Made by a program: the position numbers and the translations under genes
The notes under the pieces: model-generated
The model's input: only the letters and a program-made list of their open reading frames with translations
Told to the model about the DNA's origin: nothing
The model's database searches: none
Shown here: piece after piece, positions 10,143-18,221 of the stretch
How the letters are laid out: every line of letters begins with the position of its first letter
How positions within the stretch are numbered: the first letter of the stretch is position 1
From: Saprospiraceae bacterium
Lineage (GTDB): Bacteria; Bacteroidota; Bacteroidia; Chitinophagales; Saprospiraceae
Assembly: GCA_020630435.1 (NCBI GenBank)
Contig: JAHDBJ010000009.1
Location: 1 to 64,000 of the forward strand
Length of the DNA stretch: 64,000 nt
Reading direction: 5' to 3'

Positions 10143-12182
10143 ATGAGAATATCAGCAATTATAATATATATTGGAATAATAACAGTACTATATTTTATAG
10201 TAGACTATTTCTCTAAGAATGCAGCTACCAATTTAAACGTAATTAATAAAATGGAACATACTGAAACAATCACAAAAAAAGGAAATCTCAGTCTACCGAG
10301 TTCTAGTGATGAACTATCTAAATTAATCAACTATGAAAATGGAGAATACAAATATAGTGTAGAAGACTTTTTTAAAAAACCTAAAAAGACAGCTTATCAA
10401 CTTTCGCCAGATGGAAACTATTTTTCATATATGGGACCATTTGAGAATAGACAAAATCTGTTTATACAAAAAATAGGCGATAGCACAGCAATACAAGTAA
10501 CCCATGAAACAGATCGGGATATTGCAGGCTATCTTTGGGCAAATAATGATAGGTTATTGTATATAAAAGATGATGGTGGAGACGAGAATTTTAAATTATT
10601 TGCAGTAAGCAAAGATGGGAATAATCCCAAAAACTTGACGCCATTTGATGAAATCCGAATTCAATTTATAGATCGCTTAGAAAACAATGATGATGAGGTC
10701 ATTATTGGAATGAATAAAGACAATAAACAATTATTCGATCCTTATCGTATCAATATTAATACAGGAGCCTTTAAGCAATTGGCTAAAAATAACCCAATGA
10801 CACCATTTACAGATTGGCAAACAGATCATGATGGTAAACTTCGCCTAGCATTCAAAGTAGTGGATGGTATTAATATGACTCTTTTACATCGAACAACAGA
10901 GGAAAGTGAATGGGAAGAAAGTATTACGACCAATTGGAAAGAAAGCATTGCTCCATTATTTTTTGACTTTGAAAACCCGAATCAAATCTACGCAACTTCT
11001 AATCTGGGCAGAGACAAGAGTGCTATTGTGAAATTTGATTTAACAACAGGAAAAGAAATTGAAAAAATATTTGAGCATGATCAAGTAGATGTATATGGTC
11101 TGTCGTATTCTAAAAAACGGAAAGTATTAACGACAATTTCCTATACAACGGATAAAAAACAGCATAGTTTTTTAGATAAAAAAGTTGAAGATTTATATCA
11201 GGAGCTGAAAAACCAATTGGGGGATTATGAAATTTTTATTTCTAGTAAAAATAAAGAAGAAGACAAATTCATTATTAGGACGTATAGTGATCGTTCATTA
11301 GGAGCATATTATTTTTATGAGGCTCAAACGGGCAATTTGACGAAGATAGCAGATGTGAGTCCATGGATTGATGAAGAAGATTTATCTGAAATGATTCCCG
11401 TATCTTATCAATCAAGGGACGGACTAGAGATAAAAGCCTATTTGACCTTACCAAAAGATAAGAATAAAAACCTTCCTGCTATTGTATTGCCACATGGAGG
11501 GCCTTCGGCTAGAGATGCTTGGGGCTATCGCCCTGATGTCCAGTTGTTGGCTAATAGAGGATATGCAGTATTACAAATGAATTTTAGAGGTTCTACAGGA
11601 TATGGTAAAGCTTTTTGGATGGAAGGTTTTAGAAAATGGGGAGAAGAAATGCAAGACGATATTACCGATGGGGTCAACTGGATGGTAGAACAAGGTATCG
11701 CAGATGCAAGGAAAGTGGGAATCTATGGTGGTAGTTATGGAGGATATGCGACCTTAGCAGGTTTAACATTTACACCTGATGTATATGCTTGTGGTGTAGA
11801 CTATGTAGGGGTTTCCAATATTTTTACCATTTTGGAAAATATACCACCTTATTGGGAACCATATCGTAAAATGATGTATGAAATGATAGGTGATCCAACG
11901 GATGAAAAAGACAGCCTAAGAATGGAAAAATATTCTCCAGTTCTTCAGGCACATCAGATTACAGCCCCCTTATTAGTTGTACAAGGGGCCAACGATCCTA
12001 GAGTTAAAATACTAGAATCGGATCAAATGGTAGAGGCACTCAGGAATAGAGATATAGATGTTCCTTATATGGTGAAATATAATGAAGGACATGGATTTAG
12101 TAATGAAGAAAACCAATTCGAATTCTATAAAGTTATGCTAGGATTTTTAGCTAAACACCTAAAAGAAGATTGGCATGACTAA
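10143..12182 (+). CDS. S9 family prolyl oligopeptidase (acylaminoacyl-/dipeptidyl-peptidase type)
   Basis: A serine peptidase, probably exported or membrane-anchored, since residues 5-23 form a hydrophobic N-terminal segment. Residues about 70-410 form a beta-propeller (LSPDGNYFSYMGP, LSYSKKRKVLTTISY). The C-terminal alpha/beta hydrolase domain has PHGGPSARDAWGYR, the nucleophile elbow GIYGGSYGGYATLAG with Ser near residue 531, the acid in VVQGANDPRV, and His in YNEGHGFSNEEN, so the triad is complete. At 679 aa it has usual family length. Family members cleave short peptides after proline or release acylated residues; the specificity here is undetermined. A small lipoprotein gene follows 21 bases downstream and is probably in the same transcript. 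Confidence 0.9.
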   Translation: MRISAIIIYIGIITVLYFIVDYFSKNAATNLNVINKMEHTETITKKGNLSLPSSSDELSKLINYENGEYKYSVEDFFKKPKKTAYQLSPDGNYFSYMGPFENRQNLFIQKIGDSTAIQVTHETDRDIAGYLWANNDRLLYIKDDGGDENFKLFAVSKDGNNPKNLTPFDEIRIQFIDRLENNDDEVIIGMNKDNKQLFDPYRININTGAFKQLAKNNPMTPFTDWQTDHDGKLRLAFKVVDGINMTLLHRTTEESEWEESITTNWKESIAPLFFDFENPNQIYATSNLGRDKSAIVKFDLTTGKEIEKIFEHDQVDVYGLSYSKKRKVLTTISYTTDKKQHSFLDKKVEDLYQELKNQLGDYEIFISSKNKEEDKFIIRTYSDRSLGAYYFYEAQTGNLTKIADVSPWIDEEDLSEMIPVSYQSRDGLEIKAYLTLPKDKNKNLPAIVLPHGGPSARDAWGYRPDVQLLANRGYAVLQMNFRGSTGYGKAFWMEGFRKWGEEMQDDITDGVNWMVEQGIADARKVGIYGGSYGGYATLAGLTFTPDVYACGVDYVGVSNIFTILENIPPYWEPYRKMMYEMIGDPTDEKDSLRMEKYSPVLQAHQITAPLLVVQGANDPRVKILESDQMVEALRNRDIDVPYMVKYNEGHGFSNEENQFEFYKVMLGFLAKHLKEDWHD

Positions 12183-12203
12183 AACAAAAAGATTCATATC
12201 CCA

Positions 12204-12539
12204 ATGAAAAAGCTGTATTCTCTAGTTATTATTATAAGTATTCTATTACTTTCCTGTAAACGAATAGCTGTAAATCCGTTAACGTTTAAAAAAGATTTTC
12301 AAGGAGAATGGAAAAAAGAAGGTGCTACTCAAAAAGCCTTTACGGTAAAAGGAGATTCAATGTATTATACTGGTATTAAAGGTGGCTATTATTACGAATT
12401 GGAACAAGATACCCTGGTTATACATTTTTCGAGCAGAACCACTCGTAGTCCTTTGTTAGAAGCAAGTCAACAGAAAATTACAATTATAGATGCAGCAGTA
12501 AGTGGTGATACACTATCCCTAGTGAAAATATTGGAATAA
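12204..12539 (+). CDS. Small lipoprotein of unknown function
   Basis: A 111-aa protein with a lipoprotein signal peptide: MKK, a hydrophobic stretch, then the lipobox LLLSC with Cys at residue 18. The mature ~93 residues are predicted beta-rich and contain FQGEWKKEGATQKAFTVKGD and YYYELEQDTLVIHFSS, reminiscent of the small lipocalin-like lipoproteins of Bacteroidota, but no family is recognised. It lies 21 bases after the S9 peptidase gene. Confidence 0.75.
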   Translation: MKKLYSLVIIISILLLSCKRIAVNPLTFKKDFQGEWKKEGATQKAFTVKGDSMYYTGIKGGYYYELEQDTLVIHFSSRTTRSPLLEASQQKITIIDAAVSGDTLSLVKILE

Positions 12540-12589
12540 TTTTTTTAAAAATCTTTTTCTAAAAAAAATTAGCGTAATTTCGCTGCGTT

Positions 12590-12597
12590 TAAATTTG
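12590..12597 (+). promoter_or_regulatory. Putative -7 element for the acyl-CoA dehydrogenase gene
   Basis: TAAATTTG is an exact TAnnTTTG match 28 bases before the ATG at 12626. A weak TTAG lies about 18 bases upstream, where a -33 element would fall. Confidence 0.5.
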
Positions 12598-12625
12598 TAG
12601 TCAACCAATTAAAATCAACCAACCT

Positions 12626-13786
12626 ATGAAATTTGATCTTTCCGAAGAACATTTAGCGGTAAAAGAAGCTGCTAGAGACCTTGCTCAAAAAGAACTTAAG
12701 TTAGGTGTAATAGAAAGAGATCGTACAATGTCTTATCCTAAAGAACAAGTGCAGATGATGGGAGAACTAGGGTTTCTAGGCATGATGGTTTCACCTGAAT
12801 ATGGAGGAGGTGGAATGGATACACTTTCCTATGTTTTAGCAATGGAAGAAATTTCTAAAGTCGATAATTCTTGTTCTGTTATTATGTCTGTTAACAACTC
12901 TCTAGTCTGTTGGGGATTAGAAACATTTGGAACAGAAGCACAAAAACAAAAATATTTACCCAAACTTGCCACAGGGCAATGGATTGGTGCTTTTTGTTTA
13001 TCAGAACCCGAAGCAGGAAGTGATGCGACTAGTCAGCGGACTACAGCTGTAGATATGGGCGATCACTATGTATTAAATGGGACAAAGAATTGGATTACCA
13101 ATGGAGGAACATCAAAAATTCACTTGGTCATAGCACAAACGGATACCGAAAAAGGGCATAGGGGAATTAATGCCTTTATTGTAGAGACAGATTGGAATGG
13201 AGTAGCAATTGGAGCAAAGGAGGATAAGTTAGGAATACGTTCTTCGGATACCCACACCATTATGTATAATGATGTAAAAGTTCCTAAAGAAAATAGAATA
13301 GGAGAGGATGGTTTTGGATTTAAATTTGCTATGAAAACTTTAGCTGGTGGTAGAATAGGAATTGCAGCACAAGCATTAGGAATTGCGGGGGGGGCATACG
13401 AATTAGCAGCAGCCTATGCCAATGAGCGAAAGGCTTTTGGAAAACCAATTTCAGGACATCAAGCAATCGCTTTTAAACTTGCAGATATGGCGACTCAAGT
13501 AGAGGCTGCTAAATTGTTGGTTTATCGTTCAGCATGGTTGAAAGACCAACACATGGATTATACAGCAGCAAGTTCAATGGCAAAAGTTTTTGCTTCGGAA
13601 GCCGCTATGCATATTACAACAGAAGCCGTTCAAGTACATGGTGGTTATGGTTTTGTAAAAGAATATCATGTAGAACGGCTGATGCGTGATGCTAAGATCA
13701 CTCAAATTTACGAAGGAACTTCTGAAATACAACGAATGGTAATTTCTAGAAACCTTATCAAAGGAGGACTCTACGTACCCGTTTAA
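12626..13786 (+). CDS. Acyl-CoA dehydrogenase (short-chain/butyryl-type)
   Basis: This FAD enzyme introduces the trans-2 double bond into acyl-CoA in beta-oxidation. The 386-aa protein shows the three-domain family layout: helical N-terminus, beta domain with GAFCLSEPEAGSDATSQ and NGTKNWITNGG, and the C-terminal helical bundle with QVHGGYGFVKEYHVERLMRD and ITQIYEGTSEIQRMVISR. The Glu of YEGTSEIQ is in the position of the catalytic base of short/medium-chain enzymes. The gene has its own promoter-like element and is followed by two hairpins; no electron-transfer flavoprotein or thiolase gene is adjacent. Chain-length preference cannot be read from the sequence with certainty. Confidence 0.93.
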   Translation: MKFDLSEEHLAVKEAARDLAQKELKLGVIERDRTMSYPKEQVQMMGELGFLGMMVSPEYGGGGMDTLSYVLAMEEISKVDNSCSVIMSVNNSLVCWGLETFGTEAQKQKYLPKLATGQWIGAFCLSEPEAGSDATSQRTTAVDMGDHYVLNGTKNWITNGGTSKIHLVIAQTDTEKGHRGINAFIVETDWNGVAIGAKEDKLGIRSSDTHTIMYNDVKVPKENRIGEDGFGFKFAMKTLAGGRIGIAAQALGIAGGAYELAAAYANERKAFGKPISGHQAIAFKLADMATQVEAAKLLVYRSAWLKDQHMDYTAASSMAKVFASEAAMHITTEAVQVHGGYGFVKEYHVERLMRDAKITQIYEGTSEIQRMVISRNLIKGGLYVPV

Positions 13787-13787
13787 T

Positions 13788-13810
13788 CAGTTTATTGGAA
13801 AAATAAACTG
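13788..13810 (+). terminator. Small hairpin after the acyl-CoA dehydrogenase gene
   Basis: A 9-bp inverted repeat (13788-13796 and 13802-13810, CAGTTTATT/AATAAACTG) with a 5-nt loop begins 2 bases after the stop codon. A T-rich stretch (tgttttttat) starts about 10 bases further on. It could act with the next palindrome. Confidence 0.4.
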
Positions 13811-13830
13811 AGCTTCTTTGTGTTTTTTAT

Positions 13831-13874
13831 AAAATCTTTATATTTTCAATATTTATTGAAAATATAAAGATTTT
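13831..13874. promoter_or_regulatory. Perfect 20-bp palindrome upstream of the GbsR/MarR gene (terminator or operator)
   Basis: Bases 13831-13850 and 13855-13874 are perfect reverse complements with a 4-nt spacer. The right arm runs into TTTTT, as in a terminator for the preceding gene. It ends only 21 bases before the start of the GbsR/MarR regulator, so it could equally be the operator through which the regulator controls itself and the membrane MutS-like gene. Confidence 0.6.
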
Positions 13875-13895
13875 TAGTTTTAATAAATCTAAAAT

Positions 13896-14396
13896 ATGAA
13901 TATAGAAGAAGGAAAACAGACGTTTATACAAGCATGGGGAACGCTTGGATCTGATTGGGGCGTTAATAGGACGATGGCACAAGTACATGCTTTATTGTTG
14001 GTTTCTGCAAAACCTTTAAGTGCGAAAGACATTATGGATCAATTGAAAATATCAATTGGTAATGCTAATATGAATATTCGAGCTTTAATCGATTGGGGAC
14101 TGGTATACAAGAAAATTATACCTGGAGAACGGAAAGATTATTTCATTGCTGAAAAAGATATGTGGGATATTATCAAAAAGATTATTGCCCAAAGAAAAAA
14201 GAAGGAGTTAGATCCTATGAAAAAAGTATTGACTCAGATTTCAGAAATTGAGGGAGAAGGGGAAGAGGTGGAAACATTCAAAAGTGTGGTTCAGGATATT
14301 CAATCTTTTTCAAACAAAGCGGACAATGCCCTTGAAAAACTAATTCGTTCGGATGAAAGCTGGTTTTTGAGTACACTCATTAAGTTAATGAAATAA
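13896..14396 (+). CDS. GbsR/MarR family transcriptional regulator
   Basis: A 166-aa DNA-binding protein. The N-terminal two thirds form a winged helix-turn-helix of the GbsR type: WGTLGSDWGVNRTMAQVHALL, then AKDIMDQLKISIGNANMNIR as recognition-helix region, and the wing ERKDYFIAEKDMW. The C-terminal part (from ~100) is a long charged helix, probably for dimerisation. Relatives in Firmicutes repress choline/betaine uptake; the ligand here is not known. It is 17 bases from the membrane MutS-like gene and probably co-transcribed. The palindrome just upstream is a natural candidate binding site. Confidence 0.85.
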   Translation: MNIEEGKQTFIQAWGTLGSDWGVNRTMAQVHALLLVSAKPLSAKDIMDQLKISIGNANMNIRALIDWGLVYKKIIPGERKDYFIAEKDMWDIIKKIIAQRKKKELDPMKKVLTQISEIEGEGEEVETFKSVVQDIQSFSNKADNALEKLIRSDESWFLSTLIKLMK

Positions 14397-14413
14397 GGCA
14401 GAGAAAGGAACAT

Positions 14414-16207
14414 ATGGATAAAAATAAACTTAAAGAGACTTATCAAAACCGAAAAATAAAATTTCAAGGAGTAGCAGAACAGCTCCGACAGCGATATAAC
14501 AAATTTGCTTTAGTACGATTAGTCGTTTTTGTAGTAGCTGTAGCTTTGTTCATATACTTATTATCGAATTTATGGTGGTCAGGTATCTTATTTACGGTTG
14601 TTTTTTTATTGGCTTTTGCCAAATTTGTAAAATGGCATCAAGCCATTAAAGCTTCTGAAGCCCACCATCGAAACCTAGTTTTAATCAATGAGAATGAACT
14701 AAAAATTTTAAACGACTCCTATGTAGACTTTGATAATGGAGAGGATTTCAAAAATCCCTTACATCCCTATACCATTGATCTGGATATTTTTGGAGATTAC
14801 TCTTTTTACCAATATACCAATCGTACGTCTACAAGCATTGGTAGACGTCGGTATGCCAATTATTTAAAGAATGGAAATGAGACAAATTTAAATAGTATAA
14901 AAGAACGCCAAAATGCAGCTAAGGAACTAGCAGACAAACTGGATTGGCGGCAACATTTTCAAGCCAAAGGACAGACAACGGAAGATGATCTAAAACATAT
15001 CGAATTACTAAAAAAATGGTTGGAAGAACCTAATTTTATTATTCAAAATAATTGGCTTAAAATATCCTTGTGGTTCATTCCAATATGGATGCTAGTAGGG
15101 ACTTTTTTAAGTATTTATTTAGAAATAGGTTGGTTGTTTTTACTCTTTTTAATACTACCTGGATTAATATTGAAACAAACGCTTTCGAAAGTCAACGATA
15201 CTCATTTATTTACGACCCATGCTGAAAAAATATTAAGTGGCTATAGTCGCCTTATTGGGCATATAGAAGAATACGATTTTTCGAGTTCAAAATTAAAGAT
15301 GCTTCAAGCTGTATTTGAGAAAAATGCTTCAAAAGATATTGAACGACTTTCATATATTATTAGTCAGTTAAATGTTCGTTATAATGTATTTGCAATCTTC
15401 TTGAATATTTTCGGATTGTGGGATTTACAATGGGTGAAACGCCTTGAAGATTGGAAAAAAAATCAGAAGAAAGCCCTGCCTAAATGGTTCGAAGCACTAG
15501 CAGAATTTGAAGCAGTAAATTGTTTAGGAACAATGTATTATAATCATAATCGATGGGTTTTTCCTACGATTAAAGAGAATGGCTTACTAGAAGCAAAGGC
15601 TCTAGGACATCCTTTAATAGCTGCCGAAAAAAGAATTTGTAATGCTGTTCATATTCCTACACAAGGACATATTAAATTAGTAACAGGTTCGAATATGGCA
15701 GGAAAAAGTACCTTTTTGAGGACGGTTGGATTGAATATTGTATTAGCAATGATAGGTGCTCCAGTTTGTGCAAAGGAGATAAATCTTCCTTTATTAAAAA
15801 CGTACACAAGTATGCGAACTCAGGATGCTTTGCACGAAAGTACGAGTTCTTTTTATGCTGAACTAAAACGATTGAAAACGATAATCGAAGCCGTAGAACA
15901 AGGCGAAAATATTTTCTTTTTGTTAGACGAAATACTTAAAGGAACAAACTCTAATGATAGGCATACAGGCTCAAAAGCATTGATTAAACAATTGATAAAA
16001 AGCAAAGGAACAGGGATTATTGCAACACATGATTTGGAACTAGGAAGCTTAGAAGCTCATGCTAACGGGACGATTGAAAATTTATGTATGGAAGTAGAAG
16101 TCCGAAATGATGAGTTAATTTTTGATTATAAAATCAAAAAAGGCGTAAGCCAGAGTTTTAATGCAACGCATTTAATGCGAAATATGGGCATTAAAATAGA
16201 AATGTAG
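14414..16207 (+). CDS. Membrane-anchored MutS-related ATPase
   Basis: A 597-aa protein with a MutS-type ABC ATPase domain at its C-terminus but with membrane segments instead of the MutS mismatch-reading and clamp domains. Hydrophobic pairs lie at about residues 32-72 and 208-255. The ATPase has Walker A VTGSNMAGKSTFLRT near 420, the TSMRTQDALHESTSSFYAELKRL segment, Walker B NIFFLLDEILKGTNSNDR near 500, and the switch His in GIIATHDLELG. The N-terminal MutS I domain and its Phe-x-Glu motif are absent, so mismatch repair is unlikely; the function of this Bacteroidota family is unknown. A ribosome-binding-like AGAAAGGA precedes the ATG. It is apparently in an operon with the GbsR/MarR gene. Confidence 0.85.
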   Translation: MDKNKLKETYQNRKIKFQGVAEQLRQRYNKFALVRLVVFVVAVALFIYLLSNLWWSGILFTVVFLLAFAKFVKWHQAIKASEAHHRNLVLINENELKILNDSYVDFDNGEDFKNPLHPYTIDLDIFGDYSFYQYTNRTSTSIGRRRYANYLKNGNETNLNSIKERQNAAKELADKLDWRQHFQAKGQTTEDDLKHIELLKKWLEEPNFIIQNNWLKISLWFIPIWMLVGTFLSIYLEIGWLFLLFLILPGLILKQTLSKVNDTHLFTTHAEKILSGYSRLIGHIEEYDFSSSKLKMLQAVFEKNASKDIERLSYIISQLNVRYNVFAIFLNIFGLWDLQWVKRLEDWKKNQKKALPKWFEALAEFEAVNCLGTMYYNHNRWVFPTIKENGLLEAKALGHPLIAAEKRICNAVHIPTQGHIKLVTGSNMAGKSTFLRTVGLNIVLAMIGAPVCAKEINLPLLKTYTSMRTQDALHESTSSFYAELKRLKTIIEAVEQGENIFFLLDEILKGTNSNDRHTGSKALIKQLIKSKGTGIIATHDLELGSLEAHANGTIENLCMEVEVRNDELIFDYKIKKGVSQSFNATHLMRNMGIKIEM

Positions 16208-16263
16208 GTTATTTTTAAACAACTTCTGCATTTATATTGTATAATATTTTGTTATAAAAATGA

Positions 16264-16271
16264 TAAATTTG
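16264..16271 (+). promoter_or_regulatory. Putative -7 element for the bacilliredoxin gene
   Basis: TAAATTTG matches TAnnTTTG and lies 64 bases before the chosen ATG at 16336. TTG trinucleotides occur upstream but not at ideal spacing. Confidence 0.4.
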
Positions 16272-16335
16272 TAGAGTAATCTAATTTTAAGAAAAAGTCA
16301 AAAGATAGTCTTTGACAATACTAAATTATAGAATT

Positions 16336-16749
16336 ATGTATCCAATAGAAATAACAACTCCGATGGCTCAAGAATTGACGGACTTTGGGTTTGATGGATT
16401 AAAAACAGCTGATGAAGTAACAGCATTATTATCAAAAAAAGAAGGAACTGTTTTAGTGGTCGTGAATTCTGTTTGTGGCTGTGCAGCAGCTAATGCCCGT
16501 CCAGGAGCAAAATTGGCACTAGAGAATGAAAAAAAACCAGAACAATTAGTTACTGTTTTTGCTGGAGTCGATAAGGAAGCGGTCAATAAGGCTAGGGAAT
16601 TTATGTTACCTTATCCTCCGTCATCTCCATCTATTGCTTTATTTAAAGATGGGAAATTAGTTCATTTTTTAGAAAGACACCATATTGAAGGACGTTCTGC
16701 TGAAATTATCTCTGCCAATCTTAAAATGGCCTTTGATCATTATTGTTAA
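16336..16749 (+). CDS. BrxA/BrxB family bacilliredoxin (DUF1094)
   Basis: A thioredoxin-fold protein of the family that removes bacillithiol from S-bacillithiolated proteins. The active-site motif [20 protein letters not shown] contains the CGC signature. The frame can be extended to a TTG at 16312, but family members start MYP, which here is the ATG at 16336 (137 aa, [19 protein letters not shown]), so that start is preferred. The C-terminal half carries [31 protein letters not shown], typical of the family. It is monocistronic between a promoter-like element and a bidirectional terminator. Confidence 0.9.
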   Translation: MYPIEITTPMAQELTDFGFDGLKTADEVTALLSKKEGTVLVVVNSVCGCAAANARPGAKLALENEKKPEQLVTVFAGVDKEAVNKAREFMLPYPPSSPSIALFKDGKLVHFLERHHIEGRSAEIISANLKMAFDHYC

Positions 16750-16816
16750 GAATAATTTAGATTCTTTTGGGTGAAAAAATCAAAATAAGCCCAAAATGTG
16801 ATATTTTTTATATACA

Positions 16817-16856
16817 AAAAAGCCTAGCATATTATATGAGATATGCTAGGCTTTTT
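16817..16856. terminator. Bidirectional terminator between bacilliredoxin and TPR genes
   Basis: A perfect 16-bp stem (16817-16832 and 16841-16856), flanked by A-run and T-run, sits between the convergent genes ending at 16749 and 16886. Confidence 0.9.
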
Positions 16857-16885
16857 GATTTTTTTATTGAAAACAACTATTGTAT

Positions 16886-17692
16886 CTAGTTAATGGTGGT
16901 TGTTTTTACTTTATAACCCATTTTTAGAGCTTGCTTATTAAAGGTATTTCCCTCGCTAATATTCCCTTTTTTACTGTGTACCTCCCCCATAATAAAATAA
17001 GCCTCTGCATCATTTGGATAGGTATTGAGTAGTTTTTCTCCATATAAAAGTGCCTCATCATATTGGGCGATGGACGTTAACGATGCTACTATGTTTTTTA
17101 AGCCTTTCTTATGACGTGGAGCATTTTCTAAGGTTTGCTTATAATATTTTATAGCATTATTATACTGTTGAGTTACTTGATAAGAAGCCGCTAAATTAAA
17201 ACTAAAATCTGCAAAAGTAGGCTCTATCTCTAAGCATTTGCTATAACTAACAATGGCTTTATCATGAATCCCCAATAGATTGTATATTTTTCCTAAGGTA
17301 TAAAAAATAAAATCGTCTTCTAAACCCATATCTACTGAGGCTTGAAGGTGTTTGCAAGCTGGTTCTAATTGACCTTTGGCGTAGTAAACTTCTCCTAGTA
17401 ATGCCTTGGCTTTTATATAATCAGGTCTTAATTCTAAAGACTTAGTTAGTTTTTTTTGTGCTACTTCTAATTGTTTTACTTCATAATATACCACTCCTAA
17501 ATTATAATAGTTTCGTGCAACATTTTCATTGGCTTGAATGGCTGTTTCATATTTTAGAATAGCAGCTTTTAATTCTTCGGTTAATTGGATCTTTTGACTC
17601 TGTAAATATTCGTTATTAATAGTGTTATCCTGAGCAGACAACTTGGTTACATTAAATATAAAGAAAGTAATAAGTATAAACTGGGTCTTCAT
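16886..17692 (-). CDS. Secreted tetratricopeptide-repeat protein
   Basis: A 268-aa protein with a signal peptide (MKTQFILITFFIFNVTKLSA then Q) followed by six to seven TPR units, for example ARNYYNLGVVYYEVKQLEVA, AKALLGEVYYAKGQLEPA and AEAYFIMGEVHSKKGN. The canonical small-hydrophobic pattern repeats every ~34 residues through the whole mature protein. TPR arrays serve as protein-protein scaffolds; there is no catalytic domain. It probably works in the periplasm. It has no same-strand neighbours, and its upstream region is a 529-bp spacer with palindromic repeats. Confidence 0.85.
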   Translation of the reverse strand: MKTQFILITFFIFNVTKLSAQDNTINNEYLQSQKIQLTEELKAAILKYETAIQANENVARNYYNLGVVYYEVKQLEVAQKKLTKSLELRPDYIKAKALLGEVYYAKGQLEPACKHLQASVDMGLEDDFIFYTLGKIYNLLGIHDKAIVSYSKCLEIEPTFADFSFNLAASYQVTQQYNNAIKYYKQTLENAPRHKKGLKNIVASLTSIAQYDEALLYGEKLLNTYPNDAEAYFIMGEVHSKKGNISEGNTFNKQALKMGYKVKTTTIN

Positions 17693-17822
17693 AATGAATT
17701 ATATTTTATGTTCTTAATGTTGTAAGTGTTTATATTTCATAATATGGAAAAATTGAAATAAAAATACACTATTTAAAACAGGGATATTGTGACGTTGATT
17801 TAGTTAGAACTTATAGTATTAA

Positions 17823-17867
17823 TAAAGCCGTGAATACTTAGAAAAACTAGAGTTATTCACGGCTTTA
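17823..17867. repeat. Perfect 14-bp hairpin in the divergent spacer
   Basis: TAAAGCCGTGAATA (17823-17836) is the exact reverse complement of 17854-17867. It lies upstream of both flanking divergent genes and has no T-run, so it terminates neither; it may be part of the palindromic repeat cluster next to it or the end of an unseen small RNA. Confidence 0.5.
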
Positions 17868-17878
17868 ATGTAATTTAG

Positions 17879-18036
17879 AAATCCACCGTCTTTGACGGTG
17901 GTTATGTCTATTTGGCTTTGCCAGTTAGAACTAGAAATACCTCATAAATAATTGTTTGGTATTTTTTCTGAGTTGATTAAGCGGGAAATCCCCCTTTGGG
18001 GGTAGCCCTTAAATCCACCTCCTCTGGGGGTGGTTG
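17879..18036. repeat. Cluster of REP-like palindromes
   Basis: Two copies share AAATCCACC, a short variable tip, and GGTGGTT: stem 17883-17890/17894-17901 (CCACCGTC TTT GACGGTGG) and stem 18015-18022/18026-18033 (CCACCTCC TCT GGGGGTGG). A third palindrome, CCCCC TTT GGGGG, lies at 17990-18002. GC-rich tips in an otherwise AT-rich spacer, arranged as clustered short palindromes, resemble dispersed REP elements mobilised by RAYT transposases; no transposase is in the window. The rest of the 529-bp spacer (17693-18221) shows no gene. Confidence 0.55.
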
Positions 18037-18221
18037 TTTAATTTTTAGTGGATTTAATGGTTTAAATACGAGGATTTACAAAAAATAAACCTATAAATAT
18101 TTTGGTAATGATACACTAGGTATTAGGTATTCTGTTTATATTTAGAAAACGGAGGTTTTACATATTGTTGTGTAACGATACGTAAAATCCAATAATTACA
18201 TGAAATTACTAAAAATATCCA

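Noticed and set aside
16312..16335. TTG start extending the bacilliredoxin by eight residues
   Set aside because: Family members begin MYP, which is the ATG at 16336.
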